This document shows positions 1 to 10,490 of a DNA stretch of 20,481 nt, piece after piece. The notes under the pieces were generated by a model. The model was not told where the DNA came from, ran no database searches, and saw only the letters and a list, made by a program, of their open reading frames with translations. Origin of the DNA: an uncultured Gammaproteobacteria bacterium. Lineage in GTDB: Bacteria; Pseudomonadota; Gammaproteobacteria; Rariloculales; Rariloculaceae. The position numbers were made by a program, and so were the translations under genes. Position 1 is the stretch's first letter; each line of letters begins with the position of its first letter. The stretch is taken from NCBI GenBank assembly GCA_946887385.1, contig CAMPKU010000049.1, positions 1 to 20,481 of the forward strand, written 5' to 3'.

Positions 1-1
1 G

Positions 2-289
2 TACGCGCAGCGGCTGAAGGGCGCCGGCACCATCGTGTGGAACGGCCCGCTCGGTGTGTTCGAGAACGCGGAGTTCGCGGCGGGCACGCGCCGTGTCGCG
101 GAAGCGATCGCGGCGAGCGACGCTTTCTCGATCGCGGGCGGCGGCGACACGCTGGCCGCCATCGAGCAATTCGGCGTGGGCTCGTCGATTTCGTACATCT
201 CGACGGGCGGCGGTGCGTTTCTCGAGTTCCTCGAGGGCAAAACGTTGCCCGCCGTTGCCACGTTGGAGCGCCGGGCGGCCGGAGCTTGA
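2..289 (+). CDS. pgk: Phosphoglycerate kinase, C-terminal part (5' end outside window)
   Basis: Pgk interconverts 1,3-bisphosphoglycerate plus ADP and 3-phosphoglycerate plus ATP in cytosolic glycolysis and gluconeogenesis. Only the last 95 residues are present; the reading frame is open from base 2. The C-terminal nucleotide-binding domain is clear: WNGPLGVFE, then the GGGDT motif followed by LAAIEQF, and the terminal signature [17 protein letters not shown]. The gene ends in TGA at 287-289, and the glycerate kinase start lies three bases further on, so the two are probably cotranscribed. The pgk-pyk neighbourhood is common in gammaproteobacteria; here a glycerate kinase sits between them. 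The family identification is very secure. Nothing can be said about the promoter or N-terminal domain. Confidence 0.97.
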   Translation, partial: YAQRLKGAGTIVWNGPLGVFENAEFAAGTRRVAEAIAASDAFSIAGGGDTLAAIEQFGVGSSISYISTGGGAFLEFLEGKTLPAVATLERRAAGA

Positions 290-291
290 GG

Positions 292-1557
292 GTGCGCGCA
301 GAACGCTCGCTGCTCACGCAGGCGTTCGACACGGCGTTGCAAGCGGCTGCGCCCGCCGTTTGCCTGCCGCCGGCGCTGGCCGGGCTGCCGCGCCGACCGG
401 CGCTCGTGCTCGGCACCGGCAAGGCCGCGGCCTCGATGGCCGCTGCGTTCCATGCCCACTGGGGCGCGCCCGCGCGCGGCATGGTGGTCACGCGCTACGG
501 CCACGGTCTCAAGGCCGGCGAGCAGTGCGGCGACATCGAGATCGTCGAAGCGGGCCATCCCTCGCCCGATAGCGCTAGTCTCGCGGCGGGTGCGCGCCTG
601 CTCGACTTGGCCGCGGAGCTTCGGGCCGGCGAAACGCTGTGCTGTCTGATCTCGGGCGGCGGGTCGTCGCTGGCGTCGCAGCCGCTGCCGGTGCTCACGT
701 TCGAGCAGAAGCGCGCGGCCGCGAATTTCCTGATTCGACAGGGCGCCGATATCCGCGAGATCAACAGCGTGCGCAAGCACCTGTCGCGGCTCAAGGGCGG
801 GCGGCTCGCCGCCGTGGCGCATCCGAACCCCGTGGTCACCTTCGTGATTTCCGACGTGCCCGGCGACGACGTGGGGGCGATCGCGTCGGGTCCCACGGTG
901 CCCGATCCAACCACCCAGGCCGACGCGCTGCGGATTCTCGAGAAGTACGGCTATCCGTCGCTCGGCGAGCTGACACCGTTGCTGCGCGATCCGCAGTGGG
1001 AGACGCCGAAGCCCGGCGACACGGCGTTCGCCGGCGATAGCGTGCACCTGATCGCCACGGCGGCCACCGCGCTCGCAGCGGCGGCGGCGTTTCTCGAGCA
1101 GCAAGGCTTCACCGTGGTGCAGCTTGGCGACGATCTCGACGACGAAGCGCAAGCGCTCGGCCGCGAGCACGCGCGACTCGCCAAGGATGCGCTCAGGAAG
1201 GGCAGGCGCACCGCGATTCTCTCGGGCGGCGAGACGCGCGTCGTGCTCGGCGAAGGCGGTGGGCGCGGCGGACGCAACACCGAGTATCTTGCTGCGCTGG
1301 CGCTAGAGCTCGACGGCGCACCGGGCATCTTCGCGCTCGCGGCGGATACGGACGGCATCGACGGGCACGGCGATCATGCCGGCGGTATCGTGATGCCCGA
1401 CGCGTTGGCGCTCGGCGCCGCGCAAGGGCTCGACTTGAGCCACCTACTGGCGCGTCACGATACTTACAGTTACTTTGACGGGTGCCAAATGTTGCTCAAG
1501 ACCGGCCCGACGCGTACCAACGTAAACGACTTCAGATTGATACTTTGCGAAGCCTAA
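292..1557 (+). CDS. Glycerate 2-kinase, MOFRL family (TtuD/GckA type)
   Basis: This 421-residue protein matches the MOFRL-type glycerate kinases, which phosphorylate glycerate with ATP to 2-phosphoglycerate; older annotations call the family hydroxypyruvate reductase TtuD. Visible signatures are GTGKAAASMA (Lys about 44), GHPSPDSAS, the glycine-rich CLISGGGSSL, NSVRKHLSRLKGGRLA, SDVPGDDVGAIASGPTVPD, and the C-terminal MOFRL domain with GEGGGRGGRNTEY, ADTDGIDG and GPTRTNVNDF. I chose the GTG at 292: a GGAG at 281-284 sits seven bases upstream, and the resulting length fits the family. The frame stays open far upstream but only as a shadow of pgk. Its place between pgk and pyruvate kinase suggests glycerate from the glyoxylate or tartronate-semialdehyde route enters glycolysis here. 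P. aeruginosa has, from memory, a ttuD-pykF pair. Substrate stereochemistry is inferred from the family. Confidence 0.93.
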   Translation: MRAERSLLTQAFDTALQAAAPAVCLPPALAGLPRRPALVLGTGKAAASMAAAFHAHWGAPARGMVVTRYGHGLKAGEQCGDIEIVEAGHPSPDSASLAAGARLLDLAAELRAGETLCCLISGGGSSLASQPLPVLTFEQKRAAANFLIRQGADIREINSVRKHLSRLKGGRLAAVAHPNPVVTFVISDVPGDDVGAIASGPTVPDPTTQADALRILEKYGYPSLGELTPLLRDPQWETPKPGDTAFAGDSVHLIATAATALAAAAAFLEQQGFTVVQLGDDLDDEAQALGREHARLAKDALRKGRRTAILSGGETRVVLGEGGGRGGRNTEYLAALALELDGAPGIFALAADTDGIDGHGDHAGGIVMPDALALGAAQGLDLSHLLARHDTYSYFDGCQMLLKTGPTRTNVNDFRLILCEA

Positions 1558-1604
1558 CTCGTTCCACGGACCCCAATTTGATACCCGAAGGTGCTCGAGA
1601 TGAC

Positions 1605-3051
<1,447 letters not shown>

Positions 3052-3059
<8 letters not shown>

Positions 3060-4248
3060 TCGCGTCCGCAAAGCTCTGGTGCTGCCGGGCGCTGGGGCTC
3101 GCGGCGCTTACCAAGTCGGTGTCCTGAAAGCCATCGCCGGCGTGCTCCCCGAGCGCGCGCCGAACCCGTTCAGCATCATTTGCGGCACGTCGGCGGGCGC
3201 GATCAATGCGGCGGTGCTCGCAGGGCGCGCGGCCAACTTCGAGCGAGCCGTGGCCGACATGGAGCAGGTGTGGGGCAACTTTTCGGCCGACCAGGTGTTT
3301 CGCGCCGACGACTGGACGATGCTGAAGACGAGCTTGCACTGGCTCGCCGCCGTGATCTTCGGCGGCTTGGGCGTGCGCAACCCCGAGTCGCTGCTCGACA
3401 ATTCCCCGTTGCGCGAGCTGTTGAAGCGGAACGTGCGGTTCGACGGCATCCGGCGCGCGATCGAGCAGGGGCATCTCGACGCCATCGCAATCACGGCTTC
3501 GGCGTATTCCACGGCGCGTTCCATTACGTTCTTTCAGGGCCGCCCGGAGCTCAGCTCGTGGACGCGCGTGCGCCGCATCGGCCGTGCGACGCGCCTCACC
3601 GTCGAGCACTTGATGGCGAGCTCCGCCGTGCCGTTCGTGTTCCCGCCCGTGCAGCTAGGCGGCGAGTTCTACGGCGACGGCTCGATGCGGCATCGGGCGC
3701 CGCTATCGCCGGCGATTCATCTTGGCGCCGACCGCATGCTGATCGTGGGCGTTCGCGACGAGCGTCCCGACGCCGAGCCGCCGGTTGGCGCAATTCCGGA
3801 GCGGCCGACCTTGGCCCACTTGGCGGGCTACATGCTCGACACGCTGTTCATGGACGGCCTGTATACCGACCTCGAGCGCCTGTCGCGCACGAATCGCATC
3901 CTCGAGCAGATCGGCGACTGCCGGCTCTCCGGAGCGCCCGGCGCGCTGCGGCCGTTGCACGCGCTGCTGATCACGCCGAACCAAGACCTGCGCTCCGTGG
4001 CGGCCGAATACGCGCGCGAGTTGCCGCGCGGCGTTCGGCTCCTGCTCCGCGGCTTGGGCGCGGGCAGCAGGAGCGGCATGCAGCTCGTGAGCTATCTGTT
4101 GTTCGAGTCGGGCTTTACCCGCGCGCTGATCGACATGGGTTACCGCGACGCGATGGCGATGGAGGACCAGCTCCGCGCCTTCCTCTTCGACGAGCCGATC
4201 GCAACGCTGTACGCGCCGACACACCTGAAGCTCGAGCTCGATCGCTAG
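3052..4248 (+). CDS. Patatin-like phospholipase family protein
   Basis: This 398-residue protein has the Ser-Asp dyad layout of patatin-like lipid acyl hydrolases. The oxyanion motif GAGARG is at residues 13-18, the nucleophile serine lies in GTSAG (Ser47), and the catalytic Asp is in a DGS motif (Asp209; many relatives have DGG or DGA). No signal peptide or obvious membrane segment precedes the first motif, so it is probably cytosolic or peripheral to the inner membrane. The natural substrate is unknown. The start was set at GTG 3052, which begins inside the pyk stop region (eight-base overlap) and places the oxyanion motif right at the N-terminus, as expected; no strong ribosome site is visible, so translational coupling to pyk is likely. 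It converges on rapZ with only seven bases between the stops. A functional link to pyk is not evident. Confidence 0.88.
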
Positions 4249-4255
4249 CGCTCTT

Positions 4256-5113
4256 CTACTGGACTTCGTTGTGATGCGTGCGGATATTCGCGTGCTTCTC
4301 CGCCAGCCGGCGTGCAACGGCTTCGGCCACGTAGACGGAACGGTGCATGCCCCCCGTGCAGCCGATTGCCACGGTGAGGTACGAGCGCTGAAAGTCTTGA
4401 TAGCGCGGAATCCACTCTTCGAGGAAAGCCGCGATGTCGTCCACCATGCTCTGCACCATCGGTGCCGCATCGAGGAACGTCTTCACTGCATCATCCTTGC
4501 CGTTCAGCGCCCGAAGTTGCGGCTCCCAGTAGGGGTTCGGCAGGCAGCGCACGTCGAAGACGAAGTCGGCGTTCGCCGGCAGACCGTGCTTGTAGCCGAA
4601 CGACTCGATCAAGATCGACACCGCGCCCGGCGCGCGCGGCGCCACGCGCTCCCGGATCTGCTCGCGCAAGGCGTACACCGACATGCCTGTCGTGTCGATC
4701 ACGAGCTCGGCGGAGTTGATGATCGGGCCGAGGAGCTCGCGTTCCTTGGCAATCGCCTCCTCGAGACTCGTTTTTTCGTTCGTTAGCGGATGCTTGCGCC
4801 GGGTTTCGCTGAAGCGCGATAGCAGCGTCTTCGTGTCGGTTTGCAGGAAGATGATCTCGCAGACCAGCCCATCGGTGCGCAGTTTGTGCACGAGCGTAGG
4901 CACCTCGGCGAGATCGCTCGGCCGGCTGCGGGCGTCGAGCCCGATGCCCACGTGCTCGAAGGCCGGGTCCTGTCGCGGCACGATCTCGGCCACGAACGAT
5001 TTCAACAGCGGAACAGGGATGTTATCGATGCAATAGAAGCCGAGGTCCTCGAGCACGTGGAGGGCCACGCTTTTTCCCGAGCCCGACAGGCCGCTGATGA
5101 TGATGAGCCGCAA
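4256..5113 (-). CDS. rapZ: RNase adaptor protein RapZ (TTG start)
   Basis: RapZ binds small RNA GlmZ and hands it to RNase E, tuning GlmS and hence amino-sugar supply for cell-wall and LPS synthesis (known for E. coli). The 285-residue product matches the usual length (E. coli 284). It has an N-terminal Walker A GLSGSGKS (residues 8-15), LEDLGFYCIDNIP, FLQTDTKTLLSRFSETRR, ESFGYKHGLP and the C-terminal GCTGGMHRSVYV that forms the RNA/metabolite-binding part. The start codon is TTG (complement of 5111-5113), with GGAG seven bases upstream; no in-frame ATG or GTG fits better. It lies 27 bases after hpf. In E. coli and Pseudomonas ptsN sits between hpf and rapZ, and a ptsO/npr gene often follows; neither is here. 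No GlmZ-like RNA is visible in the window. Confidence 0.96.
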   Translation of the reverse strand: MRLIIISGLSGSGKSVALHVLEDLGFYCIDNIPVPLLKSFVAEIVPRQDPAFEHVGIGLDARSRPSDLAEVPTLVHKLRTDGLVCEIIFLQTDTKTLLSRFSETRRKHPLTNEKTSLEEAIAKERELLGPIINSAELVIDTTGMSVYALREQIRERVAPRAPGAVSILIESFGYKHGLPANADFVFDVRCLPNPYWEPQLRALNGKDDAVKTFLDAAPMVQSMVDDIAAFLEEWIPRYQDFQRSYLTVAIGCTGGMHRSVYVAEAVARRLAEKHANIRTHHNEVQ

Positions 5114-5140
5114 TCGTTCGCTCCACGTCGAACGCGGTGC

Positions 5141-5455
5141 TCAACGATACCGTGCTACTTCCCTTGCATGATGATCGGTGAGCTTCTCTTTATGTTTCTT
5201 GACCTGCCGATCGAGCTTGTCGACGAGGATGTCGATGGCGGCATACATATTGGGTTCGGTCTGCTCCGCGTGGATGGTGCCGCCACCGACTTGGATCGTG
5301 GCTTCGGCTTTCTGCTGAAGTTTTTCCACCGTAAGGACGCAGTGAATATCGGTCATGTGGTCGAAGTGGCGCTCGAGCTTCGCGAGCTTCGTAGCGACAT
5401 AGTTGCGCAGCGACTCGGTTATTTCGATGTGATGTCCCGTAACGCTCAGCTGCAT
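5141..5455 (-). CDS. hpf: Ribosome hibernation promoting factor, short form
   Basis: HPF binds the 30S decoding region in resting cells and promotes 100S dimers. The 104-residue protein is the short form, lacking the C-terminal dimerisation domain of long HPF. The N-terminus MQLSVTGHHIEITESLR, followed by YVATKLAKLERHF, and the basic segment LVDKLDRQVKKHKEKLTDHH are typical of the S30AE family. A strong Shine-Dalgarno sequence, AAGGAG, lies six bases before the ATG (complement of 5453-5455). The gene is 21 bases downstream of rpoN, the conserved order in gamma- and betaproteobacteria, and is probably part of the lptCAB-rpoN transcript. It may also have its own promoter, but I cannot identify one. 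Confidence 0.96.
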   Translation of the reverse strand: MQLSVTGHHIEITESLRNYVATKLAKLERHFDHMTDIHCVLTVEKLQQKAEATIQVGGGTIHAEQTEPNMYAAIDILVDKLDRQVKKHKEKLTDHHAREVARYR

Positions 5456-5476
5456 GTTGCGCTCCTTCCACTGGTT

Positions 5477-6922
5477 TTACTGGGCTTTGCTTCGCTTCCG
5501 ATCGCTCGAAGATGGAATCTTCATAGCTTCGCGGTACTTGGCAACGGTGCGCCGCGCCACAGTAACGCCGCCCTCGGACAGCATCTGTGCGATCTGACTA
5601 TCGCTCAATGGCTTCTCGGGATCCTCCGCGCTCACGAGTTTGCGAATCTTTGCGCGCACGGCAGTCGAGGATTGATCGCCTTCTTCGCCGGCCACGTGGC
5701 TGGAGAAGAAATAGCGAAACTCGAACACGCCGCGCGGCGTGTGCATGTACTTGTTGGTGGTGACTCGAGACACCGTGGATTCGTGCATCTCGATGGCTTC
5801 GGCGACGTCGCGCAGCACCATGGGCCGCATGTGCTCTTCGCCTTTGTCCAAGAACTCGGTTTGACGCTGCACGATCGTGAGCGCCACCTTGAGCAGGGTC
5901 TCGTTGCGAATTTCCAAGCTGCGGATCAACCAACGCGCCTCTTGGAGCTGGGCCTTCAGAGCATCATACTCCTCGCCCCTTCCGAGCGAGCCCGCGTAGA
6001 GCTGATTCACGCGTAGCTGCGGCGACATCGAATTGTTGAGCTCCACCACCCATTGACCTTCGTGGCGGCGCACGAACACGTCGGGTACCACGTACTCCGG
6101 CGGTGCGGTGAACACGTTGGCGCCGGGCCGCGGCTGACACGCGCGCACGAGCGCGATGGCTGCCTCGAGCTCCCCGTCCGATGTGCGCAGAAGGCGTTTC
6201 AGCACGCCGTACTGATGCTCCGCGACGAGCGGCAAATGCTCCGCGGCGATGCGCTTGGCAAGCTCGACGCCGGGAGTGCCGGGGCCGAGCTGGCCGAGCT
6301 GAAGCTGCACGCATTCGCTGACGGACCGCGCGCCGATGCCTGCGGGATCGAACTGTTGCACGAGCTTGACGAGCACTTGCTCCACGTCTTCGATCGACAC
6401 GAGCACGTCGGGCGCTAAGGTGGCTCGAATCGTCTCGAGATCGTCGGTGAGGTAGCCGTCGTCATTGATCGCGTCGATCACGGCTTGGCCGATCGCCGTG
6501 GTGCGCGCATCGAGGTTCTCGAGCTCGAGCTGCCACAGCAGGTGGTCGCGCAGCGTCTCCTCCGAGCGGTCGGCGTACTCGACCGTGGTGCGAGGGTCGC
6601 TGCTCTTCGGAGCCTCGGACGGGCCGGTCTTCTGCGTATCTTCCCAATCGGCTTCCGCGGCCACGGCCACTTCCGCTTCGGGCTCGGCGTCGGCGAAATC
6701 CTCGGGGTCGTCGGAATCCGGCGAGGCGGGCGCCTCGGCGGCCGCATCGTCGGCGGAGCTCTCCGGCTCCTCGACCTCGAGCATCAGATTCTCGTCGAGC
6801 GCCGTTTGGATTTGGGTCTGCAATTCCATTACGGGTAGCTGCAACAGGCGGATCGCCTGCTGGAGCTGCGGCGTCATGGTGAGCTGTTGCGACAGCTTCA
6901 GTTGCAGGGACGGTTTCAGCAT
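5477..6922 (-). CDS. rpoN: RNA polymerase sigma-54 factor RpoN
   Basis: RpoN directs RNA polymerase to -24/-12 promoters that need AAA+ activators. The 481-residue protein has all regions: the glutamine/leucine-rich region I at residues 1-50 (KLSQQLTMTPQLQQAIRLLQ), an acidic region II at about 51-115 rich in Glu, Asp and Ala, the core-binding domain, a helix-turn-helix, and the C-terminal RpoN box ARRTVAKYRE at about residues 456-465. The acidic linker is highly charged, which is a normal variable feature. The gene lies 22 bases after lptB and 21 before hpf, in the widely conserved lptB-rpoN-hpf order. No clear Shine-Dalgarno precedes the ATG (complement of 6920-6922). I see no convincing sigma-54 promoter within this window. 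Confidence 0.98.
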   Translation of the reverse strand: MLKPSLQLKLSQQLTMTPQLQQAIRLLQLPVMELQTQIQTALDENLMLEVEEPESSADDAAAEAPASPDSDDPEDFADAEPEAEVAVAAEADWEDTQKTGPSEAPKSSDPRTTVEYADRSEETLRDHLLWQLELENLDARTTAIGQAVIDAINDDGYLTDDLETIRATLAPDVLVSIEDVEQVLVKLVQQFDPAGIGARSVSECVQLQLGQLGPGTPGVELAKRIAAEHLPLVAEHQYGVLKRLLRTSDGELEAAIALVRACQPRPGANVFTAPPEYVVPDVFVRRHEGQWVVELNNSMSPQLRVNQLYAGSLGRGEEYDALKAQLQEARWLIRSLEIRNETLLKVALTIVQRQTEFLDKGEEHMRPMVLRDVAEAIEMHESTVSRVTTNKYMHTPRGVFEFRYFFSSHVAGEEGDQSSTAVRAKIRKLVSAEDPEKPLSDSQIAQMLSEGGVTVARRTVAKYREAMKIPSSSDRKRSKAQ

Positions 6923-6944
6923 GCAAACACTCTAACCGGACTTT

Positions 6945-7670
6945 CTACAGGGAGAATCCTTCTCCTAAATACACTTCTCGCACGCTCTTGTTCGACAAAA
7001 TCTCGTCCGGAGAGCCCTCTGCCATCAATGCGCCGTCGTTCAGGATATAGGCGCGACTGCAGATTCCCAGTGTCTCGCGCACATTATGATCCGTTATCAG
7101 CACGCCGATGTCGCGCTGGCTCAAATGGCGAATGATCCGTTGGATGTCGAGCACCGATATCGGATCGACGCCGGCGAACGGCTCGTCGAGCAGCACGAAC
7201 TTTGGCTCCACGGCGAGCGCGCGTGCGATCTCGACGCGGCGACGCTCGCCACCCGAGAGGCTTACCCCGAGCGTATCGCGAACGTGACCGATATGCAGCT
7301 CTTCGAGCAGCTCCTCGAGCTTAGTCTGCCGAGCCGCACGGTCGAGATCACGCCGTGTCTCAAGGATAGCGCGGATATTGTCCGCGACGCTCAATTTCCG
7401 AAATACCGAGGCTTCCTGGGGCAAATACCCCAGGCCGAGCTTGGCGCGCCGATGCACGGGGAGCTTCGTGACGTCGCGGCCCGCGAGATGGATGCGGCCT
7501 TGGTCGCAGCGCACGAGCCCCACGATCATGTAGAACGCCGTGGTTTTGCCGGCCCCGTTCGGGCCGAGCAGGCCGACCACCTCGCCGCTCTCGATCGACA
7601 GCGTTAGGTTCTTCACGACCTGCCGCAGCCGATAGCGCTTGGCCACTCCGAGCGCTTCGAGCCTGCTCAT
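6945..7670 (-). CDS. lptB: LPS export ABC transporter ATP-binding protein LptB
   Basis: LptB is the cytoplasmic ATPase of the LptB2FG complex that extracts lipopolysaccharide from the inner membrane and pushes it along the LptC-LptA-LptD bridge. The 241-residue protein has Walker A GPNGAGKT (residues 36-43), Q-loop YLPQEAS, signature LSGGERRR, Walker [14 protein letters not shown] and the switch histidine in LITDHNV. The ATG (complement of 7668-7670) overlaps the lptA stop in an ATGA arrangement, so the two are translationally coupled. The frame is open upstream through lptA but that part is a shadow. LptFG are not in the window; they are usually encoded elsewhere. Identification is firm because of the lptC-lptA-lptB-rpoN context. 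Confidence 0.98.
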   Translation of the reverse strand: MSRLEALGVAKRYRLRQVVKNLTLSIESGEVVGLLGPNGAGKTTAFYMIVGLVRCDQGRIHLAGRDVTKLPVHRRAKLGLGYLPQEASVFRKLSVADNIRAILETRRDLDRAARQTKLEELLEELHIGHVRDTLGVSLSGGERRRVEIARALAVEPKFVLLDEPFAGVDPISVLDIQRIIRHLSQRDIGVLITDHNVRETLGICSRAYILNDGALMAEGSPDEILSNKSVREVYLGEGFSL

Positions 7671-8296
7671 TGGGGACTGGCGGGCGCGGCGGCTTGCTCG
7701 TCGGGCTCGGGGAGAACCCGCACGCGAAAACGGTCGGAGCAGTCGGAGGATCCCGAGGTAACCCGCTCGGCGGCAAAGTCGTAGATGATGTCGCAGCCCT
7801 GCATCTCGACTCGGTCCTTCTGCATGCGAACGTCGCCCGTCATGCGCAGCACGCGTTCGACGTTGTCGTACGACATTTTTTGCGCGCGGCCTGTGACGCT
7901 CGTCTGCGTGGACGCATCGACGTCGCTGAACGACGTTGGCGTGCCCTCGAGCTCGCCGCTCGCAAGCTGCTCGTTGGCGAATGTGAACACGGCGGAATCG
8001 GCTTCCATCACGGCCGTGCCCACCTCGATCCGCACGTTGCCCGTAAACCGCCATTCGCTCGATTCGTCGAACTCGATGCTGCTGCCGACGGCGCTGTCGG
8101 CCGCAATGTACAGATCGCCCTGGCGAATTCGGGGCGCCGTGACCTCGAAGAGATTGGTTTGCCCGTTGAAGTCCAGCGTTGCCGATTCGAGCTCGAGCTC
8201 TTGTTTTTCCCGATCGGCTTCTTGAGCGCCGCCGGCGAGCGTTAGCGCCAGCGCAATAACGCACGCACCGAAATTACCGAGGAGCAAAGGTGCCAT
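7667..8296 (-). CDS. lptA: LPS transport periplasmic protein LptA
   Basis: LptA polymerises into the periplasmic bridge that carries lipopolysaccharide between LptC and LptD. The 209-residue product starts with a hydrophobic signal sequence (residues about 4-22, ending near LAGGAQEAD) and continues as an OstA/LptA-fold beta-rich protein; recognisable stretches are [44 protein letters not shown] and [14 protein letters not shown]. The tail is rich in Ala, Glu and Pro. The chosen ATG makes the gene overlap lptC by 23 bases. No strong ribosome site is visible, which suggests coupling to lptC translation. The stop overlaps the lptB start by four bases. Sequence similarity in this family is low, so gene order is a large part of the evidence. 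Confidence 0.93.
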   Translation of the reverse strand: MAPLLLGNFGACVIALALTLAGGAQEADREKQELELESATLDFNGQTNLFEVTAPRIRQGDLYIAADSAVGSSIEFDESSEWRFTGNVRIEVGTAVMEADSAVFTFANEQLASGELEGTPTSFSDVDASTQTSVTGRAQKMSYDNVERVLRMTGDVRMQKDRVEMQGCDIIYDFAAERVTSGSSDCSDRFRVRVLPEPDEQAAAPASPQ

Positions 8297-8834
8297 TGAC
8301 TTGGGATTCTAGCTTGAGAGTGTCCCCCTTCAAGTCCGCGCGCAGCCCCACGGCGTCGATATGCCAATCGCCTAGGCGAAACCTCACAGGCGCATCCGTC
8401 TCGACTTTCGAAGTATCGGGCCAGAACCGCAGGCTCTCGGTGCTGATGATGCGCGGCTCCGAGCCGTCCGTGGGCACGCTGCGAACCTCCACGGTGCCGG
8501 CCAGATCGAGCCTCGAGCCGTCCTTGGGCGTGCTGCCGCTCGCGGCCGAGATCGACCAGGCGACGTCGTCGGGTGGGCGGTACTCGACGTTCACGCCCGC
8601 AAGCTCGAGCCGCTCCTCGTCGGGACGCTCGTCGAGGCGTTCCGCAAGCACGCGGTACGTCACGCGGCCCGCGTCGTCGGTGCCGGTCATCCGCGCGCCG
8701 CGCACATAAAAGCCGAGCGGCCGCGTGTCCACGCTGCGCTCGATCGCCGGAGCCTGGCTCTGCCGCTGCCAGGTTGCGAACCACGTAGCGGCAGCCACGA
8801 GCGCGAGCAGGAGCGTGACTACGGTGTTACGCAC
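8274..8834 (-). CDS. lptC: LPS export protein LptC (GTG start preferred)
   Basis: LptC is a bitopic inner-membrane protein that receives lipopolysaccharide from LptB2FG and passes it to LptA. From the GTG complementary to 8832-8834 the product has 186 residues, close to the usual 190: a membrane anchor at residues about 4-22 (TVVTLLLALVAAATWFATW), then the periplasmic domain with GFYVRGARMTGTDDAGRVTY, LAGVNVEYRP and LRFWPDTSKVETDAPVRF. An ATG at 8915 would add 27 residues before the anchor, but it lies upstream of a good -10 element (TACAAT, minus strand, 8876-8881) and lacks a ribosome site, whereas GAG lies about six bases before the GTG. In E. coli kdsD-kdsC precede lptC; here lptC is the first gene of the unit and faces ibaG. 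Confidence 0.88.
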   Translation of the reverse strand: MRNTVVTLLLALVAAATWFATWQRQSQAPAIERSVDTRPLGFYVRGARMTGTDDAGRVTYRVLAERLDERPDEERLELAGVNVEYRPPDDVAWSISAASGSTPKDGSRLDLAGTVEVRSVPTDGSEPRIISTESLRFWPDTSKVETDAPVRFRLGDWHIDAVGLRADLKGDTLKLESQVNGTFAPR

Positions 8835-8875
8835 GGGGATCTCAACGGCACGGGCGGCAAGCACCGCCTCGCGCG

Positions 8876-8881
8876 ATTGTA
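8876..8881 (-). promoter_or_regulatory. Candidate -10 element for lptCAB-rpoN
   Basis: On the minus strand the hexamer TACAAT (five of six matches to TATAAT) lies about 42 bases before the preferred GTG start of lptC, in the lptC-ibaG divergent interval. A start of transcription near 8869 would leave a leader of about 35 bases. The matching -35 region is poor (GACCGT at a 17-base spacing), so this is only a candidate. I could not recognise a convincing promoter for ibaG-murA in the same interval. Confidence 0.4.
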
Positions 8882-8962
8882 CGCGATGCTCGGCGGGCAC
8901 GGTCGGACGCAGCATTCGCGGCCATACGCTAGACTACGCTTTCCTCAGACGATTGCGCTCAC

Positions 8963-9205
8963 ATGGATCCGCGTGATATCGCCGCATTGATCGAGCAGAA
9001 CCTGCCCGGCGCACAAGCCCACGTGCAAACCGACGGTCAGGGGCATTACGAGGCGCGCGTGGTATGCGCCGACTTCGCCGGCAAGCGCAGTCTTCAGCGC
9101 CATCAAATGGTGTACCGCACGCTCGGCTCGCGCGTGGGCCGAGAGATTCACGCGCTGGCGCTCGTCACGCTCACGCCCGAAGAGTGGCAGGCGCAGTCAT
9201 CGTGA
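8963..9205 (+). CDS. ibaG: BolA/IbaG family iron-sulfur metabolism protein
   Basis: This 80-residue protein belongs to the BolA family; the copy next to murA is IbaG (YrbA) in E. coli. BolA-type proteins bind monothiol glutaredoxin with a shared [2Fe-2S] cluster and take part in iron-sulfur handling. Visible conserved parts are IAALIEQNLPGAQAHV, the helix-turn LQRHQMVYRTLG and the terminal IHALALVTLTPEEW. The ATG at 8963 gives the standard length. The gene ends 24 bases before murA, the normal ibaG-murA pair. Directly upstream lies the divergent lptC; in E. coli and Pseudomonas the mlaFEDCB operon comes before ibaG, and it is missing here. Confidence 0.93.
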   Translation: MDPRDIAALIEQNLPGAQAHVQTDGQGHYEARVVCADFAGKRSLQRHQMVYRTLGSRVGREIHALALVTLTPEEWQAQSS

Positions 9206-10486
<1,281 letters not shown>

Positions 10487-10490
10487 GCCG

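Noticed and set aside
7671..8264. Upstream extension of the lptB frame, looking like a fusion
   Set aside because: The added part is the out-of-frame shadow of lptA; the ATGA overlap with lptA gives a standard LptB length.
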